Source: Lentzea nigeriaca (GTDB taxonomy: Bacteria > Actinomycetota > Actinomycetes > Mycobacteriales > Pseudonocardiaceae). From it: 64,000 bases of DNA. The notes under the pieces are model-generated. The model worked only from the letters and a program-made list of their open reading frames with translations, was not told where the DNA came from and made no database searches. A program made the position numbers and the translations under genes. Below, piece after piece: positions 8,311-17,153 of the stretch. The stretch spans positions 296,212-360,211 of the forward strand of contig NZ_JAFBCX010000008.1 in assembly GCF_016907955.1 (NCBI RefSeq), written 5' to 3'. The stretch's first letter is position 1. The number at the start of each line of letters is the position of its first letter.

Positions 8311-9183
8311 GTGATCGGACTGAGGACGCTACGAGCGGTGGCCATGACCGCCGCGACGCTCGGGGGGCTCTCCGGTGCCCTGGTCGGGCTGCTGACCGAG
8401 CAGGGCAGACGTGCCCGGATCGCCATCGGCGTGCTGGAGCACCTGTGGCCCGCACCCGACGGTGTCTACCTCGACGACGGCCGCGACCCGCTGCGGTTCG
8501 CCCTGCTCGGTGACTCGATGGCGGTCGGCGTCGGTGTGACGCATCCCTCGCAGATGCCGGGCGTGCTGCTGGCCCAGGCGCTCGCAGAGGAAGCCGAACG
8601 GCCGGTGCGCCTCTCGACCCACGCCGTGAGCGGCTCGACCACGCGGGACCTGATCGCGCAGGTCGACGCGGCCGTCCGGGAAGCGCCCCAGGTGGCGTTG
8701 ATCATCATCGGCGCGAACGACGTGACCTCGCGGCTGGGGGTGCGCGAGTCCGCCTCCCTGCTGGGCGAACAGGTTCGCAGGCTGCGCGCCGCCGGGTCCG
8801 GTGTCGTCGTCGGCACCTGCCCCGACCTCGGGACCGTGCGGCCGATTCCGCAGCCGCTGCGGTTCGTCGGGCACCAGTACAGCCTGCGGCTCGCGGCGGC
8901 GCAGACCGCCGAGGTGAAGCGGGCGGGCGGCGTGCCGGTGTCGTTGGCCAACCTGCTGGCGCCGGAGTTCATGGCGCGGCACGTCGACATGTTCAGCACC
9001 GACCGCTTTCATCCCAGCGCCGTCGGCTACGAGGCCGCGGCCGGTGTGCTGCTCGCGCCGTTGTGCCAGGTCGCGGGACTGTGGCCGGGCTGGGTCGCGC
9101 CCGCGTTGCCACTGCGGTCGGCGGCGGCTCTCGCGGTGCGGCCGGCGCGCGTGCCGTGGTGGCCGCAAAGACGGCACGCCTGA
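8311..9183 (+). CDS. SGNH/GDSL-family hydrolase, probably membrane-anchored
   Basis: A 290-residue putative esterase. Block I is FALLGDSMAVG with nucleophile Ser69, block III is IIIGANDVTS, and block V is DRFHPSAVGY, which supplies the Asp and His. Residues 8-30 form one hydrophobic helix, a signal anchor. The GTG at 8311 was chosen over 8248 because GGAAAGGGGG ends nine bases before it. The substrate is unknown; relatives act on lipids or acylated sugars. Divergent from cbs. Confidence 0.82.
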   Translation: MIGLRTLRAVAMTAATLGGLSGALVGLLTEQGRRARIAIGVLEHLWPAPDGVYLDDGRDPLRFALLGDSMAVGVGVTHPSQMPGVLLAQALAEEAERPVRLSTHAVSGSTTRDLIAQVDAAVREAPQVALIIIGANDVTSRLGVRESASLLGEQVRRLRAAGSGVVVGTCPDLGTVRPIPQPLRFVGHQYSLRLAAAQTAEVKRAGGVPVSLANLLAPEFMARHVDMFSTDRFHPSAVGYEAAAGVLLAPLCQVAGLWPGWVAPALPLRSAAALAVRPARVPWWPQRRHA

Positions 9184-9274
9184 GTTTCGAAATTCGCGTC
9201 ACGTGCGCTGGCCGGGGTGAGCGGGCGTTAACTACGCTCGGCGGCAACCTTGACTCTCAACGAGGAGTTTCGTG

Positions 9275-10495
9275 ATGCCTGAGGCCGTGATCGTCTCCGC
9301 TGCCCGCTCCCCCATCGGCCGCGCGGGCAAGGGCTCGCTGAAGGACGTGCGGCCGGACGACCTGGCCGCGCAGATGGTGCGAGCAGCGCTCGACAAGGTC
9401 CCCCAGCTCGACCCCGCGCAGATCGACGACCTGATGCTCGGCTGCGGCCTGCCCGGCGGCGAGCAGGGCTTCAACATGGCGCGCGTCGTCGCCGTGCTGC
9501 TCGGCCAGGACTCCCTGCCCGGCACGACCGTCACCCGGTACTGCGCCTCGTCGCTGCAGACGACGCGCATGGCCCTGCACGCCATCAAGGCCGGCGAGGG
9601 CGACGTGTTCATCTCGGCCGGTGTCGAGGCCGTCTCGCGGTTCGCGAAGGGCAGCTCCGACTCGTGGCCCGACACCCACAACCCGATCTTCGCCGACGCC
9701 GAGGCGCGCACCGTCTCGGTCGCCCAGTCCGGTGCTGACGAGTGGGTCGACCCGCGCACGCTCGACACCGTGCCGGACATCTACATCCCGATGGGCCAGA
9801 CCGCCGAGAACCTGGCTCTGCTGAAGGGGATCTCGCGGCAGGAGATGGACGAGTTCGGCGTCCGCTCGCAGAACCTCGCGGAGAAGGCGATCGCGGACGG
9901 CTTCTGGGCTCGCGAGATCACGCCCGTGACGCTGCCCGACGGCACCGTGGTCTCCACCGACGACGGCCCGCGCGCCGGCGTGACGTACGAGGCCGTTTCC
10001 CAGCTGAAGCCGGTGTTCCGCCCCGACGGACGGATCAACGCCGGCAACTGCTGCCCGTTGAACGACGGCGCCGCGGCTCTCGTGATCATGTCCGACACGA
10101 AGGCGCGCGAACTCGGCATCACGCCGCTCGCCCGCATCGTGTCGACGGGCGTCTCGGGTCTCTCGCCGGAAATCATGGGTCTCGGCCCGGTCGAGGCCTC
10201 GAAGCGCGCCCTGGCGCTGGCCGGACTGTCGATCTCCGACATCGACCTCGTGGAGATCAACGAGGCGTTCGCGGCCCAGGTGATTCCGTCCTACCAGGAC
10301 CTGGGAATCGATTTGGACCGCCTGAACGTGAATGGTGGCGCCATCGCCGTCGGTCACCCGTTCGGCATGACCGGCGCGCGCATCACCACGACCTTGATCA
10401 ATTCCCTGCAGTTCCACGACAAGCAGTTCGGTCTCGAGACCATGTGCGTCGGCGGCGGCCAGGGCATGGCGATGGTGATCGAGCGCCTGAGCTGA
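9275..10495 (+). CDS. acetyl-CoA acetyltransferase (thiolase)
   Basis: A 406-residue thiolase. The acylated cysteine is Cys90 in TRYCASSLQT, the His loop is GHPFGMTGAR, and the second Cys loop is MCVGGGQGMAMV. EINEAFAAQ is also present. It could work in fatty-acid beta-oxidation (FadA type) or make acetoacetyl-CoA; no FadB partner is adjacent, so the direction is open. The ATG at 9275 follows CGAGGAG; a GTG one codon earlier is less likely. Confidence 0.92.
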   Translation: MPEAVIVSAARSPIGRAGKGSLKDVRPDDLAAQMVRAALDKVPQLDPAQIDDLMLGCGLPGGEQGFNMARVVAVLLGQDSLPGTTVTRYCASSLQTTRMALHAIKAGEGDVFISAGVEAVSRFAKGSSDSWPDTHNPIFADAEARTVSVAQSGADEWVDPRTLDTVPDIYIPMGQTAENLALLKGISRQEMDEFGVRSQNLAEKAIADGFWAREITPVTLPDGTVVSTDDGPRAGVTYEAVSQLKPVFRPDGRINAGNCCPLNDGAAALVIMSDTKARELGITPLARIVSTGVSGLSPEIMGLGPVEASKRALALAGLSISDIDLVEINEAFAAQVIPSYQDLGIDLDRLNVNGGAIAVGHPFGMTGARITTTLINSLQFHDKQFGLETMCVGGGQGMAMVIERLS

Positions 10496-10525
10496 GCTTT
10501 TTTCAAGATCTGCAAATTGACGGCT

Positions 10526-10562
10526 GCAAGTAGCTCTGCTTCACCCGAACGGAGCTACTTGC
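10526..10562 (+). terminator. terminator after the thiolase gene
   Basis: An 11-bp perfect stem (arms 10526-10536 and 10552-10562) with a 15-nt loop lies about 30 bp after the thiolase stop. Confidence 0.65.
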
Positions 10563-10657
10563 CTGCCGTCTTTCTGCCGATGACGTAATTCGTCGCGCAA
10601 CGGCGTCATCCGGCGAAGGGGAGTCCGTCCCTACCCGATGAGTTAGGAGGGTCGGAC

Positions 10658-10867
10658 ATGCCGTACGTGTGGTGGCAAAGCGAATACGACCTGCAATGCC
10701 ATGCTTTCTCCCTCGACCAGGCCGATGGTTCCCGGAGCTTTTACGAGGCCGTCTGCGAACACTCGGTGCCCGACGAGCGGGTGTCGCGTGCCCAGGCGGG
10801 TGCTCTCTGCACGACCTGCCTGATCAAGGTGGGCACCGAACTGCCCGACGTGCGCTGGCGGGCCTGA
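10658..10867 (+). CDS. small Cys/His-containing protein of unknown function
   Basis: A 69-residue protein with a good ribosome site (TTAGGAGGG, 9-10 bases before ATG). It is rich in Trp and holds Cys14-x-His, CEH and CTTC, spacing that would allow one zinc site. The pattern is reminiscent of short actinobacterial proteins of unknown role. I do not recognise a named family. Confidence 0.6.
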   Translation: MPYVWWQSEYDLQCHAFSLDQADGSRSFYEAVCEHSVPDERVSRAQAGALCTTCLIKVGTELPDVRWRA

Positions 10868-10884
10868 GGCCCCAGAACGCCGAA

Positions 10885-10912
10885 AGGGCGCCCCGCCGAA
10901 GCGAAGCGCCCT
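10885..10912. terminator. weak convergent terminator
   Basis: A 7-bp stem (AGGGCGC / GCGCCCT, 10885-10891 and 10906-10912) with a 14-nt loop in the short gap between convergent genes. Confidence 0.45.
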
Positions 10913-10927
10913 CCGTGAGCCTGGACG

Positions 10928-11731
10928 TCAGTCCGAGTTGAAGTACGACAGCAGGCGCAGGATCTCGGTGTACAGCCACACCAGGGTGACCGTGAGACCG
11001 AACGCGATCTGCCACGCGTACTTGGCCGGCACACCGGCCCGGATCGCCTGGTCGGCGGCGTCGAAGTCGATCAGGAAGCTGAACGCCGCGAGGCCGATGC
11101 AGACGAGGCTGAAGATGATCGCGAGCGGACCACCAGAGCGGAGGCCGAGGCCGCCGTCGGTGAAGAAGCTCATGATCAGGTTGAAGAGCATGAGGACGGC
11201 GACGCCGATGATCGCGCCGGTGATCCACTTGGTGAACTTCGGCGTGACGCGGATCGCGCCCGTCTTGTAGACCACGAGCATGCCGGCGAAGACGCCGATC
11301 GTGCCGATGATCGCCTGGCCGATGACCACGACGCCCTGGCCGGGAGTGCGGGTCCAAGTGTCGATCATGCGGCCGATGATGCCGCTGAACGCGCCGAGGA
11401 AGACACCTTCGACGGCGGCGTAGGCGATGACCAACGGCGGGCTCGGCACGCGCTTGAACGAGATGATCAGGCCGAGCACCAGGCCGATGATCGCGGCCGG
11501 GAAGAGCAGTCCCCACGCCTTCATGAGGTATGTGGCGATCGCACCGACTGCCACCAGGGCCAGCGTGATGCCGGTCTTGGTGACGACGTCGTCGATCGTC
11601 ATGGGCCGCTCGCTGGTCAGCGGCGGCGGAGCCTGCTGGTAGCCAGCTTCGGGCTGGCCGAAGCCTGCATAGCCTCCGTAACCGCCGCCTGTCGGCAGGT
11701 TACGGAAAGCCGGGTTGCTGCTGGAGCGCAC
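10928..11731 (-). CDS. Bax inhibitor-1/YccA family membrane protein
   Basis: A 267-residue protein with a Gly/Tyr/Gln-rich cytoplasmic start (residues 1-42) and seven hydrophobic helices. The family signature is visible in the stretch from YAAVEGVFLGAFSG through VYKTGAIRVTPKF to the C-terminal LTVTLVWLYTEILRLLSYF. Members conduct calcium or protect membranes in other organisms; the bacterial role is not settled. It starts at GTG 11731 behind CCAGGAGG. Confidence 0.88.
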   Translation of the reverse strand: MRSSSNPAFRNLPTGGGYGGYAGFGQPEAGYQQAPPPLTSERPMTIDDVVTKTGITLALVAVGAIATYLMKAWGLLFPAAIIGLVLGLIISFKRVPSPPLVIAYAAVEGVFLGAFSGIIGRMIDTWTRTPGQGVVVIGQAIIGTIGVFAGMLVVYKTGAIRVTPKFTKWITGAIIGVAVLMLFNLIMSFFTDGGLGLRSGGPLAIIFSLVCIGLAAFSFLIDFDAADQAIRAGVPAKYAWQIAFGLTVTLVWLYTEILRLLSYFNSD

Positions 11732-12048
11732 CTGGTCCTCCTGGGGCGTTGCTTTACGCCGTCACGGGTACAACGAGCACGCTTGGTGCCAGGTTCCCCG
11801 TCGGTAAAGGGGACTTTACCCCTGACGACGATCACACGTGCGCAAATACTGCGCTAACTCCGGAGCGTAGTGAGATTACGGCGTGTCGCGGCGTGTCACT
11901 CACAAACCGAGTAAGGCCCGTCACGTTCCCCTCGCGTTCACACCCAGAGTGACGACACACATCCCCCTCGTGGCGGCTTGTCGCCGGTGTGGGGTACCGA
12001 CAAGCTCGCACGCGGTGGTATCACAGGCCAGAGGGGGCCAAGATCCAA
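11732..12048. other. divergent intergenic region
   Basis: A 317-bp gap between the BI-1 gene (minus) and the surface-protein gene (plus), so it must hold both promoters. The one clear structure is a 7-bp inverted repeat GGTAAAG-GGGA-CTTTACC (11803-11820) about 75 bp upstream of the BI-1 start, which could be an operator. No further gene is visible. Confidence 0.4.
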
Positions 12049-13437
12049 ATGGGCTGGAAACGTCTTGCCGCCGTGGCGGCGGTCTCGGGGCTCGTGCTCC
12101 TGGCCGCACCCACGACGGCGACCGCAGTCGGCGTCAAGGGCATCGGCCACAACGCGTCAGAGCGCCAGCCCCACGCCGTGCCGGGCAGCGAGTGGCACGG
12201 GTCATACGTCTACCAGGACAAGCAGGTGTGGTGCGTGCAATACGCGCTGCCCGCGCCGGACAGCAGCGTTCCCTACAAGCAAGGTGATCTGCTGCGGACG
12301 AAGGCGGGCAAGGAGCTGCAGCCCGACATCGCGGCGAACATCTCCTATCTCCTGCTGCGTTACTCCACGACCAAGTCGCCGGACGAGGCTGCCGCGCTCG
12401 CGCACCTTCTGCACACCTGGACCTCCCCGGTCGACGGAGCTGTGCGCCTCGACACGGACGACCAGAGGTTCCTCGCCTACGACTCCGCGTTCTACGCCTC
12501 GAGGCTGCCGCAGTCCGTCATGGACGCCGTCGCGCGCCTGAAGGCCGACGCCGAGGCCAACCGCGGCCCGTGGACGCTCACCGTCACCACGCCGAAGGAA
12601 CCGCTGATCATCGGCACCGAGTCGAGCTGGACCGCGTCGCTCGTCAAGGCGAGCGGCAAGGGCGTGCCCAGCGCGCCGATCGACTTCACGCTGACCGACG
12701 CGACGCTCGTCGACGGCAGTGTCGGCGGCAGGGTCACGACGGACGCCGACGGCAACCCGGCCACGATCAAGGTCGTCCCGACGGGCCCGAAGCCGTCGAT
12801 CACGGTGAACGCGGACTCCCCCGCCGACAAGCCGGTCGTGCACCAGCCGATCCCGACGGACGACATGCAGCGCATGGTCACCACCGGCGGCGAGAAGAAG
12901 CTCAACGCCAACGCCAGCGGGCAGGCCAAGACCGCGCCCGGCAAGGTGAAGATCACGAAGATCGACTCCGAGACCAAGAAGGCCATCGCGGGCGTCGCGC
13001 TGCGCGTCACGTCAAAGGACCAGACGAAGCCCGCGCTCAAGCAGGACGACACCGAGCTCGTCGGCACCGACGGCAAGCCGCTGGTGCTGCAGACCGGCGC
13101 CGACGGCACGGTCGAGGTCCCGGACCTGCGCACCCCGCAGGACATCTGCCTGGTCGAGGTGGCCGCACCGAAGGGGTACGAGGAGTTCTTCGACCCGAAG
13201 GCGCCGCCCGCCTCGTGCGGCACGGTCGCGGCGGGGCAGACGCTCGCGCTGGAGATGGTGAACAAGCCGAACAAGCCGGTCGTGCCCAGCACGATCCCGG
13301 CCGGTCAGGACGGCACGACGCCCGTCGCGACCGCGTCGTTCGACACGCAGCTGCGTCCGGTTCTGATGCTCGCGGTCGGTGGCCTGGTGCTGCTCGGTGC
13401 GGCGCTGGCAGGCTTCCTGGTGTGGCGCAGGCAGTGA
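12049..13437 (+). CDS. surface protein with thioester-like N-domain and SpaA-type domain
   Basis: A 462-residue exported protein. It has a signal peptide (residues 1-28, cut near TATAV), an N-terminal domain with QVWCVQYALPAPD and an aromatic-rich core that resembles thioester (TQXA) adhesion domains but lacks an obvious TQ pair, a middle beta-rich domain, and a SpaA/prealbumin-like repeat from about residue 297 (GKVKITKIDSETKKAI, later VEVAAPKGYEEF). A C-terminal membrane helix and WRRQ tail end it. No LPxTG motif precedes that helix. The ATG at 12049 follows GAGGGGG. It overlaps the sortase gene by four bases, so the two are probably partners. Confidence 0.75.
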   Translation: MGWKRLAAVAAVSGLVLLAAPTTATAVGVKGIGHNASERQPHAVPGSEWHGSYVYQDKQVWCVQYALPAPDSSVPYKQGDLLRTKAGKELQPDIAANISYLLLRYSTTKSPDEAAALAHLLHTWTSPVDGAVRLDTDDQRFLAYDSAFYASRLPQSVMDAVARLKADAEANRGPWTLTVTTPKEPLIIGTESSWTASLVKASGKGVPSAPIDFTLTDATLVDGSVGGRVTTDADGNPATIKVVPTGPKPSITVNADSPADKPVVHQPIPTDDMQRMVTTGGEKKLNANASGQAKTAPGKVKITKIDSETKKAIAGVALRVTSKDQTKPALKQDDTELVGTDGKPLVLQTGADGTVEVPDLRTPQDICLVEVAAPKGYEEFFDPKAPPASCGTVAAGQTLALEMVNKPNKPVVPSTIPAGQDGTTPVATASFDTQLRPVLMLAVGGLVLLGAALAGFLVWRRQ

Positions 13438-14126
13438 GTCCCAAGGCGTTTCTGACCGGCGTGCTGGTGGCTGGCGTCGCCGCCACCAGCGTGCTGGTCA
13501 CCACGTCCGAGACCGAGGTCCTCAAAGGACACGCGATCGCGGACGAGATCCCCGTGGTCGGTCCGGGGCCGGTGGCCGACAGCCTCAGCACGGGCCGGGG
13601 CGCCGACCTCACGGGGCTCGTCGGCGGGTCCAACACGGCGGGCGCCACGCCCGCCGACCCGACCCAGCAGCAACCCGCGCCGCCCAAGGCCGGTCCCGGT
13701 TCGGTCCGATTACCCGCGGGCGGCACCGCCACGCTGGTGCGCCGCGAGGTGAAGGACGGCGTGCTGCCCGTTCCCGACGGCATCGGCGAGGCCACCTGGT
13801 GGGGTACCGAGCTCGCGGGCTCCGAGGGCGCGACGGTGCTCGCCGGGCACGTCGACTGGAAGGGCGCCAAGGGTCCCTTCGCCGAGCTGTGGCAGGCGCA
13901 GAACGGCCGCGAGGTCGTGATCGCCGACAGCGCGGGCAAGGAGTTCCGGTTCCGCATCACGCAGATCGAGACGGTTCGCAAGGACGAGCTGCCCGCCCGC
14001 GCCGTCGAGTTCTTCGGCCCGCGCGGCCCGCACCGGTTGGTGCTGGTCACCTGCGGTGGCACGTGGATCGGCGGACAACAGGGCTACGAGGCGAACCGCG
14101 TGGTGATCGCCGACCCCGTTGGGTGA
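13434..14126 (+). CDS. class F sortase
   Basis: A 230-residue transpeptidase with one N-terminal membrane anchor (about residues 3-20) and a Pro/Gln-rich linker to about residue 90. The catalytic residues are His138 (VLAGHVDW), Cys206 (LVLVTCGGTW) and Arg222 (YEANRVV). The domain is short and follows class F, common in actinobacteria. It starts with GTG overlapping the stop of the upstream surface protein (GTGA), which points to coupled translation. That protein is the obvious candidate substrate although it has no LPxTG motif. Confidence 0.88.
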   Translation: MSPKAFLTGVLVAGVAATSVLVTTSETEVLKGHAIADEIPVVGPGPVADSLSTGRGADLTGLVGGSNTAGATPADPTQQQPAPPKAGPGSVRLPAGGTATLVRREVKDGVLPVPDGIGEATWWGTELAGSEGATVLAGHVDWKGAKGPFAELWQAQNGREVVIADSAGKEFRFRITQIETVRKDELPARAVEFFGPRGPHRLVLVTCGGTWIGGQQGYEANRVVIADPVG

Positions 14127-14165
14127 CGAAGCAACCCGTTCAGGTGACCAGTCGTCTTCTGAAGT

Positions 14166-15332
14166 GTGAAACGCTGGGGATGGTTGACCACGGGGGTGGC
14201 GCTCGCGCTGGCTCTCGTGCTGGTGATGACTCTCGGTCCGAACAAGGACGAGCAGAACCAGGCGGACTCCGGCCCCTTGCCGATGGCACCGCGACTGCCC
14301 GCGCCCAAGGACGCCGGCCCGACGCCGACGGTGCCCGCGCCGACCCCCGAGCAGCTGCAGAAGCAGCCGTGGATGCACAAGCTCGCGCCTGGTGAGAAGC
14401 CGCCGCAGTTCGTGCTGTTCTCCTTCGACGGCGCCGTGTCCAAGCAGCACTGGGACAAGGTCCTGCCGATCGCGAAGGCCAAGAAGGCCCACGTCACGGG
14501 TCTGCTCTCCGGCGTCTACATGCTGTCGGAGCAGGACAAGATGCAGTACCAGCCGCCGGCCGGTCTCAAGCGCGGCGTCTCCGACATCTCGTTCGGCGGC
14601 ACGCCGCAGGACATCGCGGCCAGGATCGGCTACCTGAACCAGGTGATCGCCGACGGACACGAGATCGGCACGCACTACAACGGCCACTTCTGCTCCGGCG
14701 GCACCCAGCCGTCGGTAGACAAGTGGGACAACAAGGCCTGGAACGACGAGCTCACCCAGTTCAAGCAGATCGTGGACAGGGCGCGGGCCGCCGGGTTCAA
14801 GCTGCCCGCCGACGCAGTCCGGGGTGGACGGACGCCGTGTCTGGAAGGCAACTGGGACCAGGCTTTCCCCGCGATGGCCGCACACGGCCTGGTCTACGAC
14901 ACCAGCAAGGTCGCGCTGGGCGTGCAGTGGCCGACCGTCCAAAACGGACTGTACGAGTTCCCGATGCCCGAGGTGCGCGTGCCCGCGCTGGGCAAGCAGG
15001 TCGTCATGATGGACTTCAACCTCTGGTACTCGCTCAACGCCGCCAAGGACGAACCCTGGCGTTCCGCCGAGTTCGCCCAGATCGTCTTCGACACGTACAA
15101 GTCGGTGCACCAGGCCGCGTTGAACGGCAACCGCGCGCCGCTCGTGATCGGCAACCACTTCAACGAGTGGAACGGCTCGGCGTTCTCCAACGCGATGGAG
15201 CAGTTCCTCGAGTACGTGTGCGACAAGCCGGAAACGGTGTGCGCCACGTACACCGAGGTGATCCAGTGGATGCAGTTGCAGGATCCGGCGGTGCTGGACC
15301 AGCTCCGCCGGATGCCCGCAGCCCGCAACTGA
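14166..15332 (+). CDS. secreted polysaccharide deacetylase-like protein
   Basis: A 388-residue protein with a signal peptide or anchor (residues 3-24) and a Pro-rich linker. The NodB-like fold starts at FVLFSFDGAVS, where the family has TFDDG; one catalytic Asp is thus kept and its partner replaced. GHEIGTHYNGHFCSGG supplies the H-x-x-x-H metal motif, and VRGGRTPCLEGNW and VIGNHFNEWNG complete the fold. It may act on cell-wall or capsular sugar, or be a degenerate binder. GTG start at 14166. Confidence 0.75.
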   Translation: MKRWGWLTTGVALALALVLVMTLGPNKDEQNQADSGPLPMAPRLPAPKDAGPTPTVPAPTPEQLQKQPWMHKLAPGEKPPQFVLFSFDGAVSKQHWDKVLPIAKAKKAHVTGLLSGVYMLSEQDKMQYQPPAGLKRGVSDISFGGTPQDIAARIGYLNQVIADGHEIGTHYNGHFCSGGTQPSVDKWDNKAWNDELTQFKQIVDRARAAGFKLPADAVRGGRTPCLEGNWDQAFPAMAAHGLVYDTSKVALGVQWPTVQNGLYEFPMPEVRVPALGKQVVMMDFNLWYSLNAAKDEPWRSAEFAQIVFDTYKSVHQAALNGNRAPLVIGNHFNEWNGSAFSNAMEQFLEYVCDKPETVCATYTEVIQWMQLQDPAVLDQLRRMPAARN

Positions 15333-15359
15333 CGTCACCCACCCGTGTTTGCTGACAGT

Positions 15360-15406
15360 ACGCGGGGACCTTTCGTACTCCAGGAGCGTACGAAGGGTCC
15401 CCGCGT
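15360..15406. terminator. convergent terminator
   Basis: Arms 15360-15378 and 15388-15406 form a 19-bp stem with one wobble around a 9-nt loop. It separates the deacetylase-like gene (plus) from the sugar dehydrogenase gene (minus). Confidence 0.85.
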
Positions 15407-15431
15407 GCGCTTTCAACAGCACCCGATCGGG

Positions 15432-16466
15432 TTAGCCGTCGGTCGAGATGATCCGGTCGTCGTTCGCACCCGGCGAGCCGTTGTTGTCCTGGTTGGACGT
15501 TCCGAGCCACAACGTGCCGTCCGGCGCGGGAGCCACCGCGCGCACGCGGCCGTACCCCGTGAACACCGCCTGCGGGGTGCCGAGCGAGGTGCCGTTCACC
15601 GGGATCTTCCACACGCGCTTGCCGGTGACCGCGCCGATGTACAACGCGTTCTTGTGGAAGCCGATGCCGGACGGACCGGCCTGGCTGGTGCTCCACGTCT
15701 TGACCGGGTTGGTCATGCCCGCGGTGTTGCAGTTGCCCTCACAGGTCGGCCAGCCGTAGTTCTTGCCGGCCTCGATCCGGTTGAGCTCGTCGGTCTGGCT
15801 GTTGCCGAACTCGGTGGCGTACGCGGTGTTGCCGACCCACGTGATGCCCTGGACGTTGCGGTGGCCGATCGAGTAGACGATGCTGCCGGCGCGAGGGTTG
15901 CCGGCAGCGGGCTTGCCCGCCGTGTCGAAGCGGAGCACCTTGCCGCCCAACGAGTTCCAGTTCTGCGCGTTGTTCGTGTTCTGGCCGTCGCCCGTGGTGG
16001 CCCACAGGTAGCCATCGGGACCGAACTCGAGGCCGCCGCCGTTGTGGTAGCGGTTCCTGGGAATCCCGCTCACGATCACCTGCGGGGTGCCGCCCAGCTT
16101 GAGCTTGGCGATGCGGTTGTCGCTCGCGGTTGAGTAGTAGATGAAGATCGAGTTGTCGGTCGCGAACGTCTTCGACACGGCGAGGCCGAGGAGTCCGCCT
16201 TCGCCACCGGTCGTCTGGGCCTGTTCCACGGTGTCCAGTTCGGTCACGGTGGTGCCCTTGATCTTCTTGATCTTGCGGGTGTCCCGCTCGGTGAAGATGC
16301 CACTGCCGTCCGGCAGGAACTCGATGTCCCACGGGATGTCCAGCTTCGTGGCGAGGGTCCGCTCGGCGAGCGCCGACGGGCCGTCCTGGGCCGATGCCGG
16401 CATGACGCTGAGGGTTGCGGCCACAGCGGTGCAGGCTGCCGCGGCTGCGATACGACGAGCACGCAT
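15432..16466 (-). CDS. secreted PQQ-dependent sugar dehydrogenase
   Basis: A 344-residue exported beta-propeller of the soluble glucose/aldose dehydrogenase family (GSDH). The Sec signal ends in MPASA (residues 1-26). Signature pieces are DIPWDIEFLPDGSGIFTER, GGEGGLLGLAV, RYHNGGGLEFGPDGYLW, SIGHRNVQG and a PQQ-pocket Arg in GYGRVRAVAPAPDG. It oxidises sugars or aldoses outside the cytoplasm with PQQ and passes electrons on. The gene diverges from the PQQ synthesis cluster, so cofactor and enzyme are encoded side by side. ATG at 16466 behind GGAGAGC. Confidence 0.9.
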   Translation of the reverse strand: MRARRIAAAAACTAVAATLSVMPASAQDGPSALAERTLATKLDIPWDIEFLPDGSGIFTERDTRKIKKIKGTTVTELDTVEQAQTTGGEGGLLGLAVSKTFATDNSIFIYYSTASDNRIAKLKLGGTPQVIVSGIPRNRYHNGGGLEFGPDGYLWATTGDGQNTNNAQNWNSLGGKVLRFDTAGKPAAGNPRAGSIVYSIGHRNVQGITWVGNTAYATEFGNSQTDELNRIEAGKNYGWPTCEGNCNTAGMTNPVKTWSTSQAGPSGIGFHKNALYIGAVTGKRVWKIPVNGTSLGTPQAVFTGYGRVRAVAPAPDGTLWLGTSNQDNNGSPGANDDRIISTDG

Positions 16467-16940
16467 GTGTGCTCTCCTTCGGGTCCGCTCGTGATTAGGC
16501 TGCGGCGGCGGCGTTGCAGGGCGTGTTTACCCAATCACACATCGAATTAGCCCACAACAGTCATCGGATGCCTGTGGCTCAACACGTCGGGTAGCCACGT
16601 CAGCCGCCGTCGGCGATGTTGCGTGAAGACGCCGGTGCCGTCCGGCAGGAAGTCGATGCTCCAGGCCGACGTATGCACTTCGACGAGCACACATGGGGTG
16701 CGCCCTCGACTTTCGCGTCGTGCGGCGACGGCGTGGGACCTCCAGATACAACCACGGTGTGTAGCCGGGCCCGCAGCCGCCGATCGGGTCACCCCTCCGA
16801 TGACTTTAGGTAACTTTATGTACGGTCTGGACCTCGGCCACCCACAAGACATAACGTGTGGTTCGCCGCCGCGCCCCACGGAAAGTGCCGCGCGCCCTGG
16901 CAATTGGGGCACGCCGGCCGGAGACCCGAGGAGTTGCGCC
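16467..16940. other. divergent intergenic region upstream of pqqA
   Basis: A 474-bp gap between the sugar dehydrogenase and pqqA. It must carry both promoters. It holds a dehydrogenase remnant (listed separately) and an AT-richer stretch near 16798-16860, the likely pqq promoter zone. No intact gene is seen. Confidence 0.5.
16618..16695 (-). pseudogene. remnant of a second PQQ sugar dehydrogenase gene
   Basis: On the minus strand this stretch reads VEVHTSAWSIDFLPDGTGVF, which lines up with LATKLDIPWDIEFLPDGSGIF of the intact dehydrogenase 300 bp away. The DNA matches too (GCCGTCCGGCAGGAA is identical in both). The frame has no proper start and nothing of the rest of the gene follows, so this is a fragment, probably left by a tandem duplication and decay. 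Confidence 0.65.
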
Positions 16941-17063
16941 ATGAACGTTGTCGTCACCACTGCCGAGCAGAAGCTTCCCGAGGTCAAGCGCGAGTGGGTC
17001 AAGCCCGACTTCCGCGACTTCGAGACGCCGATGGAGGTCACCGCCTACGCGGCCCGCAGCTGA
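16941..17063 (+). CDS. pqqA: PQQ precursor peptide PqqA
   Basis: A 40-residue peptide ending in TPMEVTAYAARS. The Glu and Tyr spaced E-V-T-A-Y are the two residues joined and cut out to form pyrroloquinoline quinone; WVKPDFRDFE before them matches the usual WxKP leader. GAGGAG lies nine bases before the ATG. It is longer at the N-terminus than the classic 23-29-residue form, as seen in some actinobacteria. The other pqq genes follow in order. Confidence 0.93.
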   Translation: MNVVVTTAEQKLPEVKREWVKPDFRDFETPMEVTAYAARS

Positions 17064-17077
17064 CGTCAGGCTCCGTG

Positions 17078-17111
17078 CCGGGGTTCCTGTCTCTCCTGCC
17101 GGGAACCCCGG
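17078..17111 (+). terminator. hairpin between pqqA and pqqC (attenuator candidate)
   Basis: A 10-bp perfect stem (CCGGGGTTCC / GGAACCCCGG) with a 14-nt loop, followed downstream by a C/T-rich run ending TCTTTTCCC, in the 90-bp gap after pqqA. Partial termination here would give more pqqA mRNA than enzyme mRNA, which is the usual need. Confidence 0.6.
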
Positions 17112-17153
17112 TCCCCCGCGTCTTTTCCCGGTAGACCGAGGAGTCCGAAGCCC

